DNA from: Oricola thermophila
GTDB lineage: Bacteria > Pseudomonadota > Alphaproteobacteria > Rhizobiales > Rhizobiaceae
NCBI RefSeq assembly: GCF_013358405.1
Contig: NZ_CP054836.1
Location: 3,820,001 to 3,884,000, forward strand
Direction of reading: 5' to 3'
Length of the DNA: 64,000 nucleotides
Shown here: positions 1 through 7,291 of the stretch, one piece after another
Numbering within the stretch: position 1 is the stretch's first letter
Layout of the letters: each line of letters begins with the position of its first letter
The notes under the pieces: generated by a model
Databases searched by the model: none
What the model was told of the DNA's origin: nothing
Seen by the model: only the letters and a program-made list of their open reading frames with translations
Translations under genes and position numbers: made by a program

Positions 1-171
1 ATTCACGTATCGTCAATTGCAACAAGTGACAAGCAGCGAATTTTACGCGGGAAAGGCGCAAGATGCGTGGACTTCCTGCGGCGATGCGGCCTTTTAGGCC
101 CTGCGGTCTGACAAATCCTTTTCCGCACAAGGTCGGAGGGCGTTCAGATGCCCCTAAACGTCCCTCGATCC
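1..171 (+). other. Non-coding stretch, possible small RNA body
   Basis: No convincing protein gene lies here. The + strand can form small hairpins, for example GGCC-TTTTA-GGCC near 91-103, and the stretch runs straight into a strong rho-independent terminator oriented for + strand transcripts. That arrangement suggests the 3' part of a short transcript, either a small RNA or the tail of something starting left of the window. A TTGCAA box at 17-22 could be a -35 element, but no good -10 follows it, so the 5' end is unknown. No RNA family was recognised. Confidence 0.3.
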
Positions 172-208
172 GCCCGTTATCTCCTCGAGATAACGGGCTA
201 CTTTTTTT
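172..208 (+). terminator. Rho-independent terminator (+ strand)
   Basis: A perfect 12-bp inverted repeat (GCCCGTTATCTC and its complement, 3-nt loop, 172-198) is followed by TAC and seven T residues at 202-208. The T tract is on the + strand, so it stops rightward transcription. The hairpin also sits directly after the hpaI stop codon and could cap the 3' end of the leftward hpa mRNA. Confidence 0.8.
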
Positions 209-974
209 CCGCGCCATACTGCTTCGCGAGTTTCCGTGCCGCGCCGGCGAGGAGCACGACGTCTATACCCACGGCGATGAAGGTGACGCCCAGTGCAGCA
301 TAGGTGTCGATGGCTGCGGGATCCGTCGCCAGTATTCCCGACGCCCTGCCGGCAGCGTGGATGCGACCGATTGCAACCGCTATCGCTTCCTGGACCTCCG
401 GCGTGCCGGGCTTGCCGATGTGTCCCATGTCGGCGGCGAGATCCGCCGGTCCGATGAAGACGCCGTCGATCCCCTCGACCGCCAGGATATCGTCCAGGGC
501 GGCCATGCCGGCCCGGTTCTCCACCTGCACCAGCAGACATATCTCGTCGTCGGCGGTGGTGAGATAGTCGGAGATGCCGGAGAATCTCGACGCGCGGGCA
601 AGCGCCGAACCGACGCCGCGCACGCCCCTCGGCGGATACCGCACCGCCTTCACCAGCGCGGCGGCCTGTTCGCCGCTTTCGACCATCGGCACCAGGATGT
701 TCTGCGCGCCGAGATCGAGCACCTGCTTGATCATCCAGGTCTCGCCGATCGGCAGGCGGACGACGGAATGGGACGGTGACGCCTCGAGCGCCTGCAGCTG
801 GGCGAGGATGGAGCGCAGGTCGTTTGGCGCGTGCTCGCCGTCGATCAGCAGCCAGTCGAAACCGGCGGTGCCCATGATCTCCGCCGCATAGGCGTCGGCA
901 AGGCCGAGCCAGCAGCCGACCTGGCGTTCGCCGCGCGACAGGGCGGCCTTGAACTCGTTTACGGGTGCGGGCAT
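198..974 (-). CDS. hpaI: HpaI, 4-hydroxy-2-oxoheptanedioate aldolase
   Basis: Last enzyme of homoprotocatechuate meta-cleavage: a class II aldolase that splits 4-hydroxy-2-oxoheptanedioate into pyruvate and succinate semialdehyde in the cytoplasm. The 258-residue protein matches HpcH/HpaI family length. Expected catalytic residues are visible: His48 (GEHAP), Arg73 (RLPIGE), and the metal ligands Glu152 (VENRAG) and Asp178 (GPADLA). It is the distal gene of the leftward hpa operon, 10 nt after hpaH, and its stop codon abuts a hairpin. Family members also act on other 2-oxo acids and aldehydes, but the operon context supports the HpaI role. No succinate semialdehyde dehydrogenase is in the window. 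Confidence 0.93.
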   Translation of the reverse strand: MPAPVNEFKAALSRGERQVGCWLGLADAYAAEIMGTAGFDWLLIDGEHAPNDLRSILAQLQALEASPSHSVVRLPIGETWMIKQVLDLGAQNILVPMVESGEQAAALVKAVRYPPRGVRGVGSALARASRFSGISDYLTTADDEICLLVQVENRAGMAALDDILAVEGIDGVFIGPADLAADMGHIGKPGTPEVQEAIAVAIGRIHAAGRASGILATDPAAIDTYAALGVTFIAVGIDVVLLAGAARKLAKQYGAEKK

Positions 975-984
975 GGCGTGGTCC

Positions 985-1791
985 TCAAGCGAAATTGCAG
1001 GAAACGGTTCCGAAGGCGCCGAAATCGGCGTGGATCTTCGAGCCCGGCGGGCATTCGACCGGGCGGATAAAGGATCCGGACAGGACGACCTGGCCGGGCT
1101 CGATGCGCTGGCCGTAACCGGCCATGCGGCGGGCCAGCCAGACGATGCCGGTTACCGGGTTGTCGAGGACGCCGGCGCCGAGTCCGGTTTCCTCCACCTC
1201 GCCATTGCGCGAAACGATGGCACCGACCCAGCGCAGGTCGAAGGCGTCGACGGGATGCCTTTCATCGCCCAGAACGATGCCGGCATTGGCGGCGTTGTCG
1301 GAAATGGTGTCGCAGATGGCGCGCGCGCGGCCGGTCTCGGGATCGGCGCGCAGGATGCGGGTGTCGAGGATCTCCAGCGACGGCGCGACATGATCCGTCG
1401 CGGCGATCACCTCCTCGCGGGTGACATTCGCCCCGGCGAGCGGGGCCTTCATGACGAAGGCAATCTCGGCCTCGATGCGCGGCTGGATGAAGCGGCCGGC
1501 GGGCACGGTCGCGCCGTTGTCGAAGGCCATGTCGTCGAGCAGCACGCCGCTGTCGGGAATGTCGATGTTCAAGGCGGACTGCATCGCCCTGGAGGTCAGG
1601 CCGATCTTCCAGCCGATCACCTTGCGGCCGGCGTCCAGCTTGCGGCGGACGAGCGCCGCCTGCACGGCATAGGCCTCGTCCATCGTCATGGATGGGTGGC
1701 GAAGAGTCAGGAGGCCGATCTGGCGGCGGTTCTGGTCGGCCCGGAAGAGTTCCTCGGCCGCCTGCTCGATCTCGGATTCGCTGAGCGTCAT
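985..1791 (-). CDS. hpaH: HpaH, 2-oxohept-4-ene-1,7-dioate hydratase
   Basis: Hydrates 2-oxohept-4-ene-1,7-dioate to 4-hydroxy-2-oxoheptanedioate, the substrate of HpaI. The 268-residue protein is full length for the hydratase/decarboxylase family (MhpD/HpaH). The metal-binding glutamates are seen as the ExE pair Glu107/Glu109 (RIEAEIAF) and Glu140 (SLEILD). Its ATG overlaps the upstream hpaG stop as ATGA, so the two are translationally coupled. The assignment to HpaH rather than a related 2-oxopent-4-enoate hydratase rests on the operon. Confidence 0.92.
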   Translation of the reverse strand: MTLSESEIEQAAEELFRADQNRRQIGLLTLRHPSMTMDEAYAVQAALVRRKLDAGRKVIGWKIGLTSRAMQSALNIDIPDSGVLLDDMAFDNGATVPAGRFIQPRIEAEIAFVMKAPLAGANVTREEVIAATDHVAPSLEILDTRILRADPETGRARAICDTISDNAANAGIVLGDERHPVDAFDLRWVGAIVSRNGEVEETGLGAGVLDNPVTGIVWLARRMAGYGQRIEPGQVVLSGSFIRPVECPPGSKIHADFGAFGTVSCNFA

Positions 1792-2651
1792 GTCTCGTCC
1801 GCCACGCCGTTTCTCAAGACGCCGATTCCTTCCGCCTCGATCTCGACCAAGTCGCCGGGTTCGAGGAAGACCGGCGGATCGAGGCGCGCACCGGCTCCGG
1901 TCGGCGTGCCGGTGACGATGATATCACCGGGCAGAAGGGTGGTGAAAGTGGAGATGTAGGCGATCTGGCGGGCGACGGGAAACATCATCCGGCCTGTGCG
2001 GTCATCCTGCCGGACCTCGCCGTTGACGCGGGTGGTCAGGCGCACGTCGATGATCTGGGCGGGATCCCGGAACGGTACCAGCCAGGGGCCCATGGCGCCC
2101 GAGCTGTCGAAATTCTTGCCCTGGGTGACGTTGAACTTGGCGTGTCGCACCCAGTCGCGCAGCGTGCCCTCGTTGCAAAGGGTCAGTGCGGCGATGTGGC
2201 CGAGCGCCTCGTCGTCGGGGATATGGCGGCCGCCCTTGCCGATCACCACTGCGATCTCGCCCTCGTAGTCGAGCTTGTCGGACGCCTTCGGGCGGATCAG
2301 CGGCCGGTCATGGCCGGTGAAGGAGCGCGGGAAGCGGACAAAGAGCGACATGTTCTCCGGCGCGTCCTTGCCGTCCTTGTACTCGGCATTGCGATCGGGG
2401 AAATTGACACCGACGCAGATGATCTTCTCCGGCGCGGGCACCGGGATCTCGTATTGGAAGCTTGCGTCCGGGTGGGTGACCGGGCGGCCCTTCGCGGCCT
2501 CGACAAGCTGTTCCAGCGCGCCGGCCTCGACCACTTCGCGCAGTGTCGGCCATTGCGGGAAGTCCGGCGACAGGGCGATCATGCCGCCATCGGCGACGAC
2601 GCCGTAGAAGGATTCTCCGGCGGCGGAAAACGTGGCGATGCGGTCAGTCAT
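1788..2651 (-). CDS. hpaG: HpaG-type FAH-family decarboxylase/isomerase, single domain
   Basis: A 287-residue fumarylacetoacetate hydrolase-fold protein with the metal-binding pair Glu130/Glu132 (DYEGEIAV). In this operon it should decarboxylate 5-oxopent-3-ene-1,2,5-tricarboxylate and possibly isomerise the product before HpaH acts. E. coli HpaG is a tandem two-domain protein of about 430 residues; here only one FAH domain is present. The start is placed at MTDRIATF because GAGGAG lies just upstream and the longer frame would overlap the preceding gene. It follows hpaD by 10 nt and overlaps hpaH by 4 nt. The family is certain; the exact step is inferred from context. Confidence 0.85.
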   Translation of the reverse strand: MTDRIATFSAAGESFYGVVADGGMIALSPDFPQWPTLREVVEAGALEQLVEAAKGRPVTHPDASFQYEIPVPAPEKIICVGVNFPDRNAEYKDGKDAPENMSLFVRFPRSFTGHDRPLIRPKASDKLDYEGEIAVVIGKGGRHIPDDEALGHIAALTLCNEGTLRDWVRHAKFNVTQGKNFDSSGAMGPWLVPFRDPAQIIDVRLTTRVNGEVRQDDRTGRMMFPVARQIAYISTFTTLLPGDIIVTGTPTGAGARLDPPVFLEPGDLVEIEAEGIGVLRNGVADET

Positions 2652-2661
2652 GCCTAACTCC

Positions 2662-3642
2662 TCAGGGCGCGACAATGGGCTGGGCGGCGAGGCTCGGCTC
2701 GACGATGTCCGTGCCCTCGAACAGGCTTCCTTCCTCGAACCATGAGCGCGGCGCAGGCGCGCCCCACAGGGTCTGGCGCTGGGGGTCCTTGAGGTCCCAC
2801 TTGATCGGCTCCAGGTCCGGATCGACCGTCTGGTAATCGGAGCAGTAGATCTCGATGCGGTGGTTGTCGGGATCGCGGATGTAAAGGAAGAAGGCGTTGG
2901 AGATGCCGTGCCGGCCCGGGCCGCGCTCGATGTTCGAAACCCAGCCGGTCGTTGCCATCAGGTCGAGCAGGTCGATGATGTTGAGCGGGGTGGGAACCCA
3001 GAAGGCGGTGTGGTGCAGGCGCGGGCCGCGGCCGTTGGTGAAGGCGAGGTCGTGGACGCCGCCCTTGCGGTGCGTCCATGCCGCCCAGAGCCGGCCGGTT
3101 TCCTCGTCCTCGGTGTACTCGGTCACGCGAAAACCGATCTCGTTGTAGAAGGCGACGGATTCGTCGACATTCGGCGAGAAGCAGTTGAAGTGGTCGATGC
3201 GCAGCGGTTTCACGCCGCGATAGAGTTCGTATTTCTGGTGGATCGGCGGCAGGCGGTCCATGCGGGCGTAGAATTCCAGCGGGATGCCGTGCGGATCGCG
3301 GGTGCGGAAGGTGCGCGACTGCCAGGGGCGCTCGACCCATTCGACCGGCAGGTCCCTGGATTTGAAGAAGTGTGCCGCCTTGTCGAGATCCTCTTCGCTG
3401 AACACCTTGAAGCCGAGATCGCGGGCAACCGCCGTCTCGCCCTCGCGCAGCACGATGCAGTGGTGGCCGCGCTCCTCCATGGCTCGCAGCCAGATGGTGT
3501 CCGGCGTCTCGTCGGTAACCTGCAGGCCGAGCGTATCGACATAGAAGGCACGGCTCTTCGCCAGATCGGTTACCACGAGCTCCACATGGGACAGGCGGAC
3601 GATATTGAAGGGCGGGTAAAGGACCGGTGCGGGTATCGGCAT
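2662..3642 (-). CDS. hpaD: HpaD type I (vicinal oxygen chelate) homoprotocatechuate 2,3-dioxygenase
   Basis: Extradiol dioxygenase that opens the ring of 3,4-dihydroxyphenylacetate to 5-carboxymethyl-2-hydroxymuconate semialdehyde. The 326-residue protein has two glyoxalase/bleomycin-type modules (roughly 12-135 and 145-270). The 2-His-1-Glu metal site is seen at His151 (RIDHFN), His210 or His211 (LHHTAF) and Glu264 (HRIEIY), close to the spacing of the characterised Mn/Fe homoprotocatechuate dioxygenases of gram-positive bacteria. It lies inside the hpa operon directly next to a second, unrelated dioxygenase predicted for the same substrate. Which one carries the flux cannot be told from sequence. 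Confidence 0.9.
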   Translation of the reverse strand: MPIPAPVLYPPFNIVRLSHVELVVTDLAKSRAFYVDTLGLQVTDETPDTIWLRAMEERGHHCIVLREGETAVARDLGFKVFSEEDLDKAAHFFKSRDLPVEWVERPWQSRTFRTRDPHGIPLEFYARMDRLPPIHQKYELYRGVKPLRIDHFNCFSPNVDESVAFYNEIGFRVTEYTEDEETGRLWAAWTHRKGGVHDLAFTNGRGPRLHHTAFWVPTPLNIIDLLDLMATTGWVSNIERGPGRHGISNAFFLYIRDPDNHRIEIYCSDYQTVDPDLEPIKWDLKDPQRQTLWGAPAPRSWFEEGSLFEGTDIVEPSLAAQPIVAP

Positions 3643-3666
3643 CGCTTGCTCTCGTTCCGGTAGCCG

Positions 3667-4521
3667 TCAGACGACGGGGAATATAACGTTTGTCTGGCCC
3701 GTGCCGGAGCTCGGGAAATATTCGGTCACGACCTCGCCCCTTCCCTTGTAGCCGTCCCAGCCGAGCGCACCGAGCAGCATGACGGTGTCGTGCATGGAGC
3801 CCTCGCCGCAGCAATAGTCGGCATATTCGGGAAGCATCTTCACGAAGGCGGCCCAGTCGCCGCGCTGCCACATGTCGAGCACGTGGAGATCAACCTGGCG
3901 GTTGAACTCGGACGAGATGGTGAAGGTGCCGTTGTTGGCCTCGTATTCGTCGTTCGGCCAGATCCTGTGGGACAGGGAACCGGAGGCAAGCAGAAGGACC
4001 TTCGAGTTGCTTTCCTCCACCGCCTCGCGGATCGCCTCGCCGATCCGGCGCGAGGTTTCGAAGCTGTGCACGGTGCAGTACGCGGCGATGGAGACGACGC
4101 GGAAGTCGGCGACCCGGCTCATGAAATGCATCGGCACGATGGTACCGTATTCCAGTTCCAGCGAGTCGATCTGGTGCGAGAGCGTGTAGACGTCCTTCGC
4201 CATCGCCTTCTCGGCGATCGCATCGCCGAGCGCAGCGTTGCCCTCGAAATCGAACTCGAGATCCTGGATGAATTGCGGGAACTCGTTGGAGGTGTAGAGG
4301 CCCCGGAAGCGGTGGTTGGCATTGATGTGGTAGCCGGCATTGACCAGCCAGTGGGTGTCGCAGACCACAGCCGTGTCGGCGCCGAGCTCCCTTGCGCGCC
4401 GGGCGATCTCGAGATGGCCGTCGATGGCGGGCTGGCGACAGCCGTGCAGGCGTCCGGGCTGCTCCGACATCAGCATGGTCGGAACATGCGTCACCTTGGC
4501 GGCCAGTACGATTTCACCCAT
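3667..4521 (-). CDS. hpaD: HpaD type III (LigB-fold) homoprotocatechuate 2,3-dioxygenase
   Basis: A 284-residue class III extradiol dioxygenase resembling E. coli-type HpaD, a LigB-fold enzyme with no homology to the neighbouring type I enzyme. Candidate Fe(II) ligands are His12 (KVTHVPT) and His57 (CDTHW), with a conserved acidic/His patch around LELEYGTIVPMHF. The start is set at MGEIVLAAKV: the upstream in-frame extension has no family character, while GGGAGGAAG lies just before this ATG. It sits between hpaE (37 nt) and the type I hpaD (24 nt) in one leftward operon. Both enzymes have intact-looking active sites. Confidence 0.9.
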   Translation of the reverse strand: MGEIVLAAKVTHVPTMLMSEQPGRLHGCRQPAIDGHLEIARRARELGADTAVVCDTHWLVNAGYHINANHRFRGLYTSNEFPQFIQDLEFDFEGNAALGDAIAEKAMAKDVYTLSHQIDSLELEYGTIVPMHFMSRVADFRVVSIAAYCTVHSFETSRRIGEAIREAVEESNSKVLLLASGSLSHRIWPNDEYEANNGTFTISSEFNRQVDLHVLDMWQRGDWAAFVKMLPEYADYCCGEGSMHDTVMLLGALGWDGYKGRGEVVTEYFPSSGTGQTNVIFPVV

Positions 4522-4558
4522 GTCTTCCTCCCGTTGTCTGCATGTCATGCGTGTCCGG

Positions 4559-6070
4559 TCACTTGCCGAGCTGCGGAATGCGGTGCCGTCCGGTGGCGAA
4601 CCCGATGTGCTTCTGCTCCATGTAGAATTCGAAGGACCAGTCACCGCCGTCGCGCCCGATGCCGCTGGCCTTGACCCCGCCGAAGGGCGTCGGCAGGTGG
4701 CGGACGTTTTCCGAGTTCACCCAGATCATGCCGGCCTCGAGCTTGTCGGTGAAACGCAGCGCCCGGGTCAGGTCGTTGGTCCAGACATAGCCGGTCAGAC
4801 CGTATTGCACGCCATTGGCGATCTCGAGCGCCTCGTCCTCTTCCCCGAAGGTGATGGCCGTCAGGACCGGGCCGAAGATCTCCTCCTGGGCAATGCGCAT
4901 GTCAGGTCGTGCGCCGGTGAACAGGGTCGGCCTGACGAACCAGCCCTTGCCGTCCACTGCCTCGCCGCCGGCGGCGATCGTCGCGCCCTCCGCGCGTGCC
5001 ACGTCGAAATAGGATGTCACCTTGTCGAAATGGGTCTTGTGGATCAGCGGGCCGATCTCGGTCTCGGGATCAAGCGGGTGGCCGACGCGTATGCGGTTCA
5101 CGCGCTCAACCAGCTTCGCCAGGAATTCTTCCGCAACCGTTTCCTGGACAAGCAGGCGCGAGGAGGAGGTGCAGCGCTCGCCATTGAGCGAGTAGATCAT
5201 GAAGATCGCCGCATCGAGCGCGCGGTCGAGATCGGCATCGTCGAAGACGATAACCGGGTTCTTGCCGCCAAGCTCGAAATGGACCCGCTTGAGGGTGTCT
5301 GCACCCTGTTTCATGATCATCGAGCCGGTCTTCGACTCACCGACGAAGGCAATGGCCCGGATGTCGGGATGCTCGGTAAGGGCCTTGCCCGCATCCTCGC
5401 CGAAGCCGTTGACGAGATTCCAGACACCGGCGGGAAGGCCGGCCTCCTCGGCGATCTCCATCAGTATTCGCGCGGTCACCGGCGAGAACTCGGCAGGCTT
5501 GTGGACGACCGTGCAGCCGGCGGCGAGCGCCGGGGCGATCTTCCAGGTCGACAGCATGAAGGGCGTGTTCCACGGGGTTATGACGCCGACGGGGCCGATC
5601 GGGACGCGGGTGGTCACGTTCATCAGTGTCGGGGACGGCAGGGACTGGCCGTCGCGCGCGGACGGGGCGCGGTCGGCGAAAAAGCGGAAGTTCTCCGCTC
5701 CGCGCAAGGCCGCCTTGGACATGAAACGGTGGGCCTGGCCGGTGTCCCAGCATTCGGCAATGGCGATTTCGTCGGCGCGCTCGATAATCCCGTCGGCGAT
5801 GGCGTGCAGGATCTTCTTGCGGCTGACGGCATCGAAATCGCGCCAGGCCGGGAAGGCCGCCTTTGCCGCCTTCGCCGCCGCGTCGACATCTTCCGCGCCG
5901 CTTTTCGCGACCTTGCAGATGAAGCTCTCGTCGACCGGGGAATGGTTGTCGAAGGTGGCGCCGGAGGCGGCAGGGCGGCTCTCGCCGCCGATGTGATTGA
6001 GAACGCCGTCCGCGCGGAAGCGGGCGATACAGGCGTCGAGCTTTTCGAGGTTCTTTTCGAGAGTAGACAA
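4559..6070 (-). CDS. hpaE: HpaE, 5-carboxymethyl-2-hydroxymuconate semialdehyde dehydrogenase
   Basis: NAD-dependent aldehyde dehydrogenase that oxidises the ring-cleavage semialdehyde to 5-carboxymethyl-2-hydroxymuconate. The 503-residue protein is full length for the ALDH superfamily, with the general-base Glu266 in FELGGKNP and the catalytic Cys300 in NGERCTSS. It starts 2 nt after the hpaF stop and is followed by the two dioxygenase genes. Its specificity is inferred from operon membership. Confidence 0.93.
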   Translation of the reverse strand: MSTLEKNLEKLDACIARFRADGVLNHIGGESRPAASGATFDNHSPVDESFICKVAKSGAEDVDAAAKAAKAAFPAWRDFDAVSRKKILHAIADGIIERADEIAIAECWDTGQAHRFMSKAALRGAENFRFFADRAPSARDGQSLPSPTLMNVTTRVPIGPVGVITPWNTPFMLSTWKIAPALAAGCTVVHKPAEFSPVTARILMEIAEEAGLPAGVWNLVNGFGEDAGKALTEHPDIRAIAFVGESKTGSMIMKQGADTLKRVHFELGGKNPVIVFDDADLDRALDAAIFMIYSLNGERCTSSSRLLVQETVAEEFLAKLVERVNRIRVGHPLDPETEIGPLIHKTHFDKVTSYFDVARAEGATIAAGGEAVDGKGWFVRPTLFTGARPDMRIAQEEIFGPVLTAITFGEEDEALEIANGVQYGLTGYVWTNDLTRALRFTDKLEAGMIWVNSENVRHLPTPFGGVKASGIGRDGGDWSFEFYMEQKHIGFATGRHRIPQLGK

Positions 6071-6072
6071 GG

Positions 6073-6459
6073 TCAGCCGTCCTTCAGATGGTCCCTGATG
6101 GTGTTCAGTTTCGGACTCAGTTCCGGGTCAATGTCGCGCATCTCCATCGACAGGGCCACCGGGCGGGTGGCGATCACCGGATCGAGAAAGGATTTCGCCG
6201 CGGCGAACAGCTTTTCCGTAGCGGCCTTCTTCGCCTCGAAGGTGCGGCCACCGCGCAGGCGTATCGATATGTCGATATAGCCGTGGTGCGGATTGCCGTC
6301 GGCAATCGACACGTGGTCGGCGCGAATCGCGCGGACACGAATGCCAGCCATCGGAAACACGCCCGTCTCGATGCCTGTCCTGCGGAGAAGATCGCATAGC
6401 GCGGGCATGTCGACCGAATTCTCCAGATTCGCCGAATAGTCGATTATGATGTGCGGCAC
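6073..6459 (-). CDS. hpaF: HpaF, 5-carboxymethyl-2-hydroxymuconate delta-isomerase
   Basis: A 128-residue member of the CHMI group of the tautomerase superfamily. It isomerises 5-carboxymethyl-2-hydroxymuconate to the oxo form used by HpaG. The start is a GTG at 6459, which gives Met-Pro-His-Ile-Ile and leaves Pro at the N-terminus after Met removal, the catalytic base in this family; GGGAGG lies 5 nt upstream. The longer ATG frame would run through the divergent promoter and into hpaR. First gene of the leftward operon. Confidence 0.9.
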   Translation of the reverse strand: MPHIIIDYSANLENSVDMPALCDLLRRTGIETGVFPMAGIRVRAIRADHVSIADGNPHHGYIDISIRLRGGRTFEAKKAATEKLFAAAKSFLDPVIATRPVALSMEMRDIDPELSPKLNTIRDHLKDG

Positions 6460-6485
6460 CGGCACCTCCCTTGCCGCTGAACTCG

Positions 6486-6497
6486 TTAACATGTTAA
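6486..6497. promoter_or_regulatory. Perfect palindrome, candidate HpaR operator
   Basis: TTAACATGTTAA is a perfect 12-bp palindrome in the 117-bp gap between divergent hpaF and hpaR, 27 bp from the hpaF start. MarR-type repressors of aromatic catabolism usually bind AT-rich palindromes in such gaps. The role is inferred. Confidence 0.6.
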
Positions 6498-6531
6498 ATT
6501 GTTGCGCGTGGAGAGTCAAGTGCACTCTGGT

Positions 6532-6550
6532 GCAAGGCATATTGCCTTGC
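6532..6550. promoter_or_regulatory. Second inverted repeat upstream of hpaR
   Basis: Two perfect 8-bp arms (GCAAGGCA and TGCCTTGC) are separated by TAT, 26 bp before the hpaR start. It could be a second HpaR site for autoregulation or a hairpin in the hpaR 5' UTR. Its sequence differs from the palindrome at 6486. Confidence 0.4.
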
Positions 6551-6576
6551 GGAACCGCGAGGGGCAAATATCGGGC

Positions 6577-7047
6577 ATGGAGAAAACGGAAAAGACCGCT
6601 GGACGGGAGAGCGCAGCAAAAGTCGGCCTCGCGACTGCCCGATCGCTGCCGATCGCGCTCCTGCGCGCCCGCGAGCGCGTGATGGGACCGATCCGCGCCA
6701 TGCTCGCCGATGCCGGCGTGACCGAGCAGCAGTGGCGCGTGCTCCGCGTGCTCGACGAGAATGGCGCGATGGACCCGACGGAGATCGCGGAGCGGTCCTG
6801 TCTGCTGCTGCCGAGCCTGACGCGGATCCTGCAGGCGCTTTCGGAGAAGGGCTATGTCAACCGTACGCCGCATCCGACAGACGGGCGCCGCCTCCAGATC
6901 ACCATCACGTCCGCAGGTCACGATTTCATCGCCTCCAACATGGCGGAGGCGGAACGCATCACCGCGCGGCTACGCGACCATCTCGGTGCGGACAAGCTGG
7001 ACACGCTGCTCGATCTTCTGAACGAGCTTGACGGCCTGCGCCTGTAA
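6577..7047 (+). CDS. hpaR: HpaR, MarR-family regulator of the hpa operon
   Basis: A 156-residue winged-helix protein with the MarR core: an HTH region around TEIAERSCLLLPSLTRILQ and a wing at HPTDGRRLQI. It is divergent from the hpa operon, as in the known homoprotocatechuate clusters where HpaR represses the pathway until an aromatic ligand is present. The start at MEKTEKT is preferred, with GAGGGG upstream; the in-frame extension to 6499 would run through the inverted repeat at 6532. Convergent with the DUF2783 gene at 7094. Confidence 0.88.
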   Translation: MEKTEKTAGRESAAKVGLATARSLPIALLRARERVMGPIRAMLADAGVTEQQWRVLRVLDENGAMDPTEIAERSCLLLPSLTRILQALSEKGYVNRTPHPTDGRRLQITITSAGHDFIASNMAEAERITARLRDHLGADKLDTLLDLLNELDGLRL

Positions 7048-7093
7048 GGGGCGCGGAAGGCGTTCTCGGAGCACCTCCCCGGCTTGGGACGGG

Positions 7094-7291
7094 TCAGCGG
7101 GACCGGGCGGCCTCCAGCGCCTCGCGCAGCGTCTCGCGATCGCCGATATGGTTGGCCAGGATGAGAATGAGGCGGGCGTTGAAGGCGTCGCTCTCCTCCT
7201 TGTCCAACCCCTCGTGCGCGGCCAGAAGGTCGGCATAGAAATCGTCGGGTGCGGCGATGTTCGGCCTGGTTTCCAGCTTTGCCATTGTCAT
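7094..7291 (-). CDS. DUF2783 small protein
   Basis: A 65-residue acidic, helical protein recognised as DUF2783, a family of unknown function whose genes typically sit beside FAD-dependent aromatic hydroxylases. Its ATG overlaps the stop of the FAD monooxygenase gene as ATGA, so the two are co-translated and probably act together. No catalytic motif, signal peptide or membrane segment is visible. A partner or stabilising subunit role is inferred from coupling only. Confidence 0.75.
   Translation of the reverse strand: MTMAKLETRPNIAAPDDFYADLLAAHEGLDKEESDAFNARLILILANHIGDRETLREALEAARSR

Noticed and set aside
4340..6280. A 646-codon open frame on the + strand
   Set aside because: It is antisense to hpaE, which has all ALDH motifs; the translation shows no family features and is a GC-rich mirror artefact.
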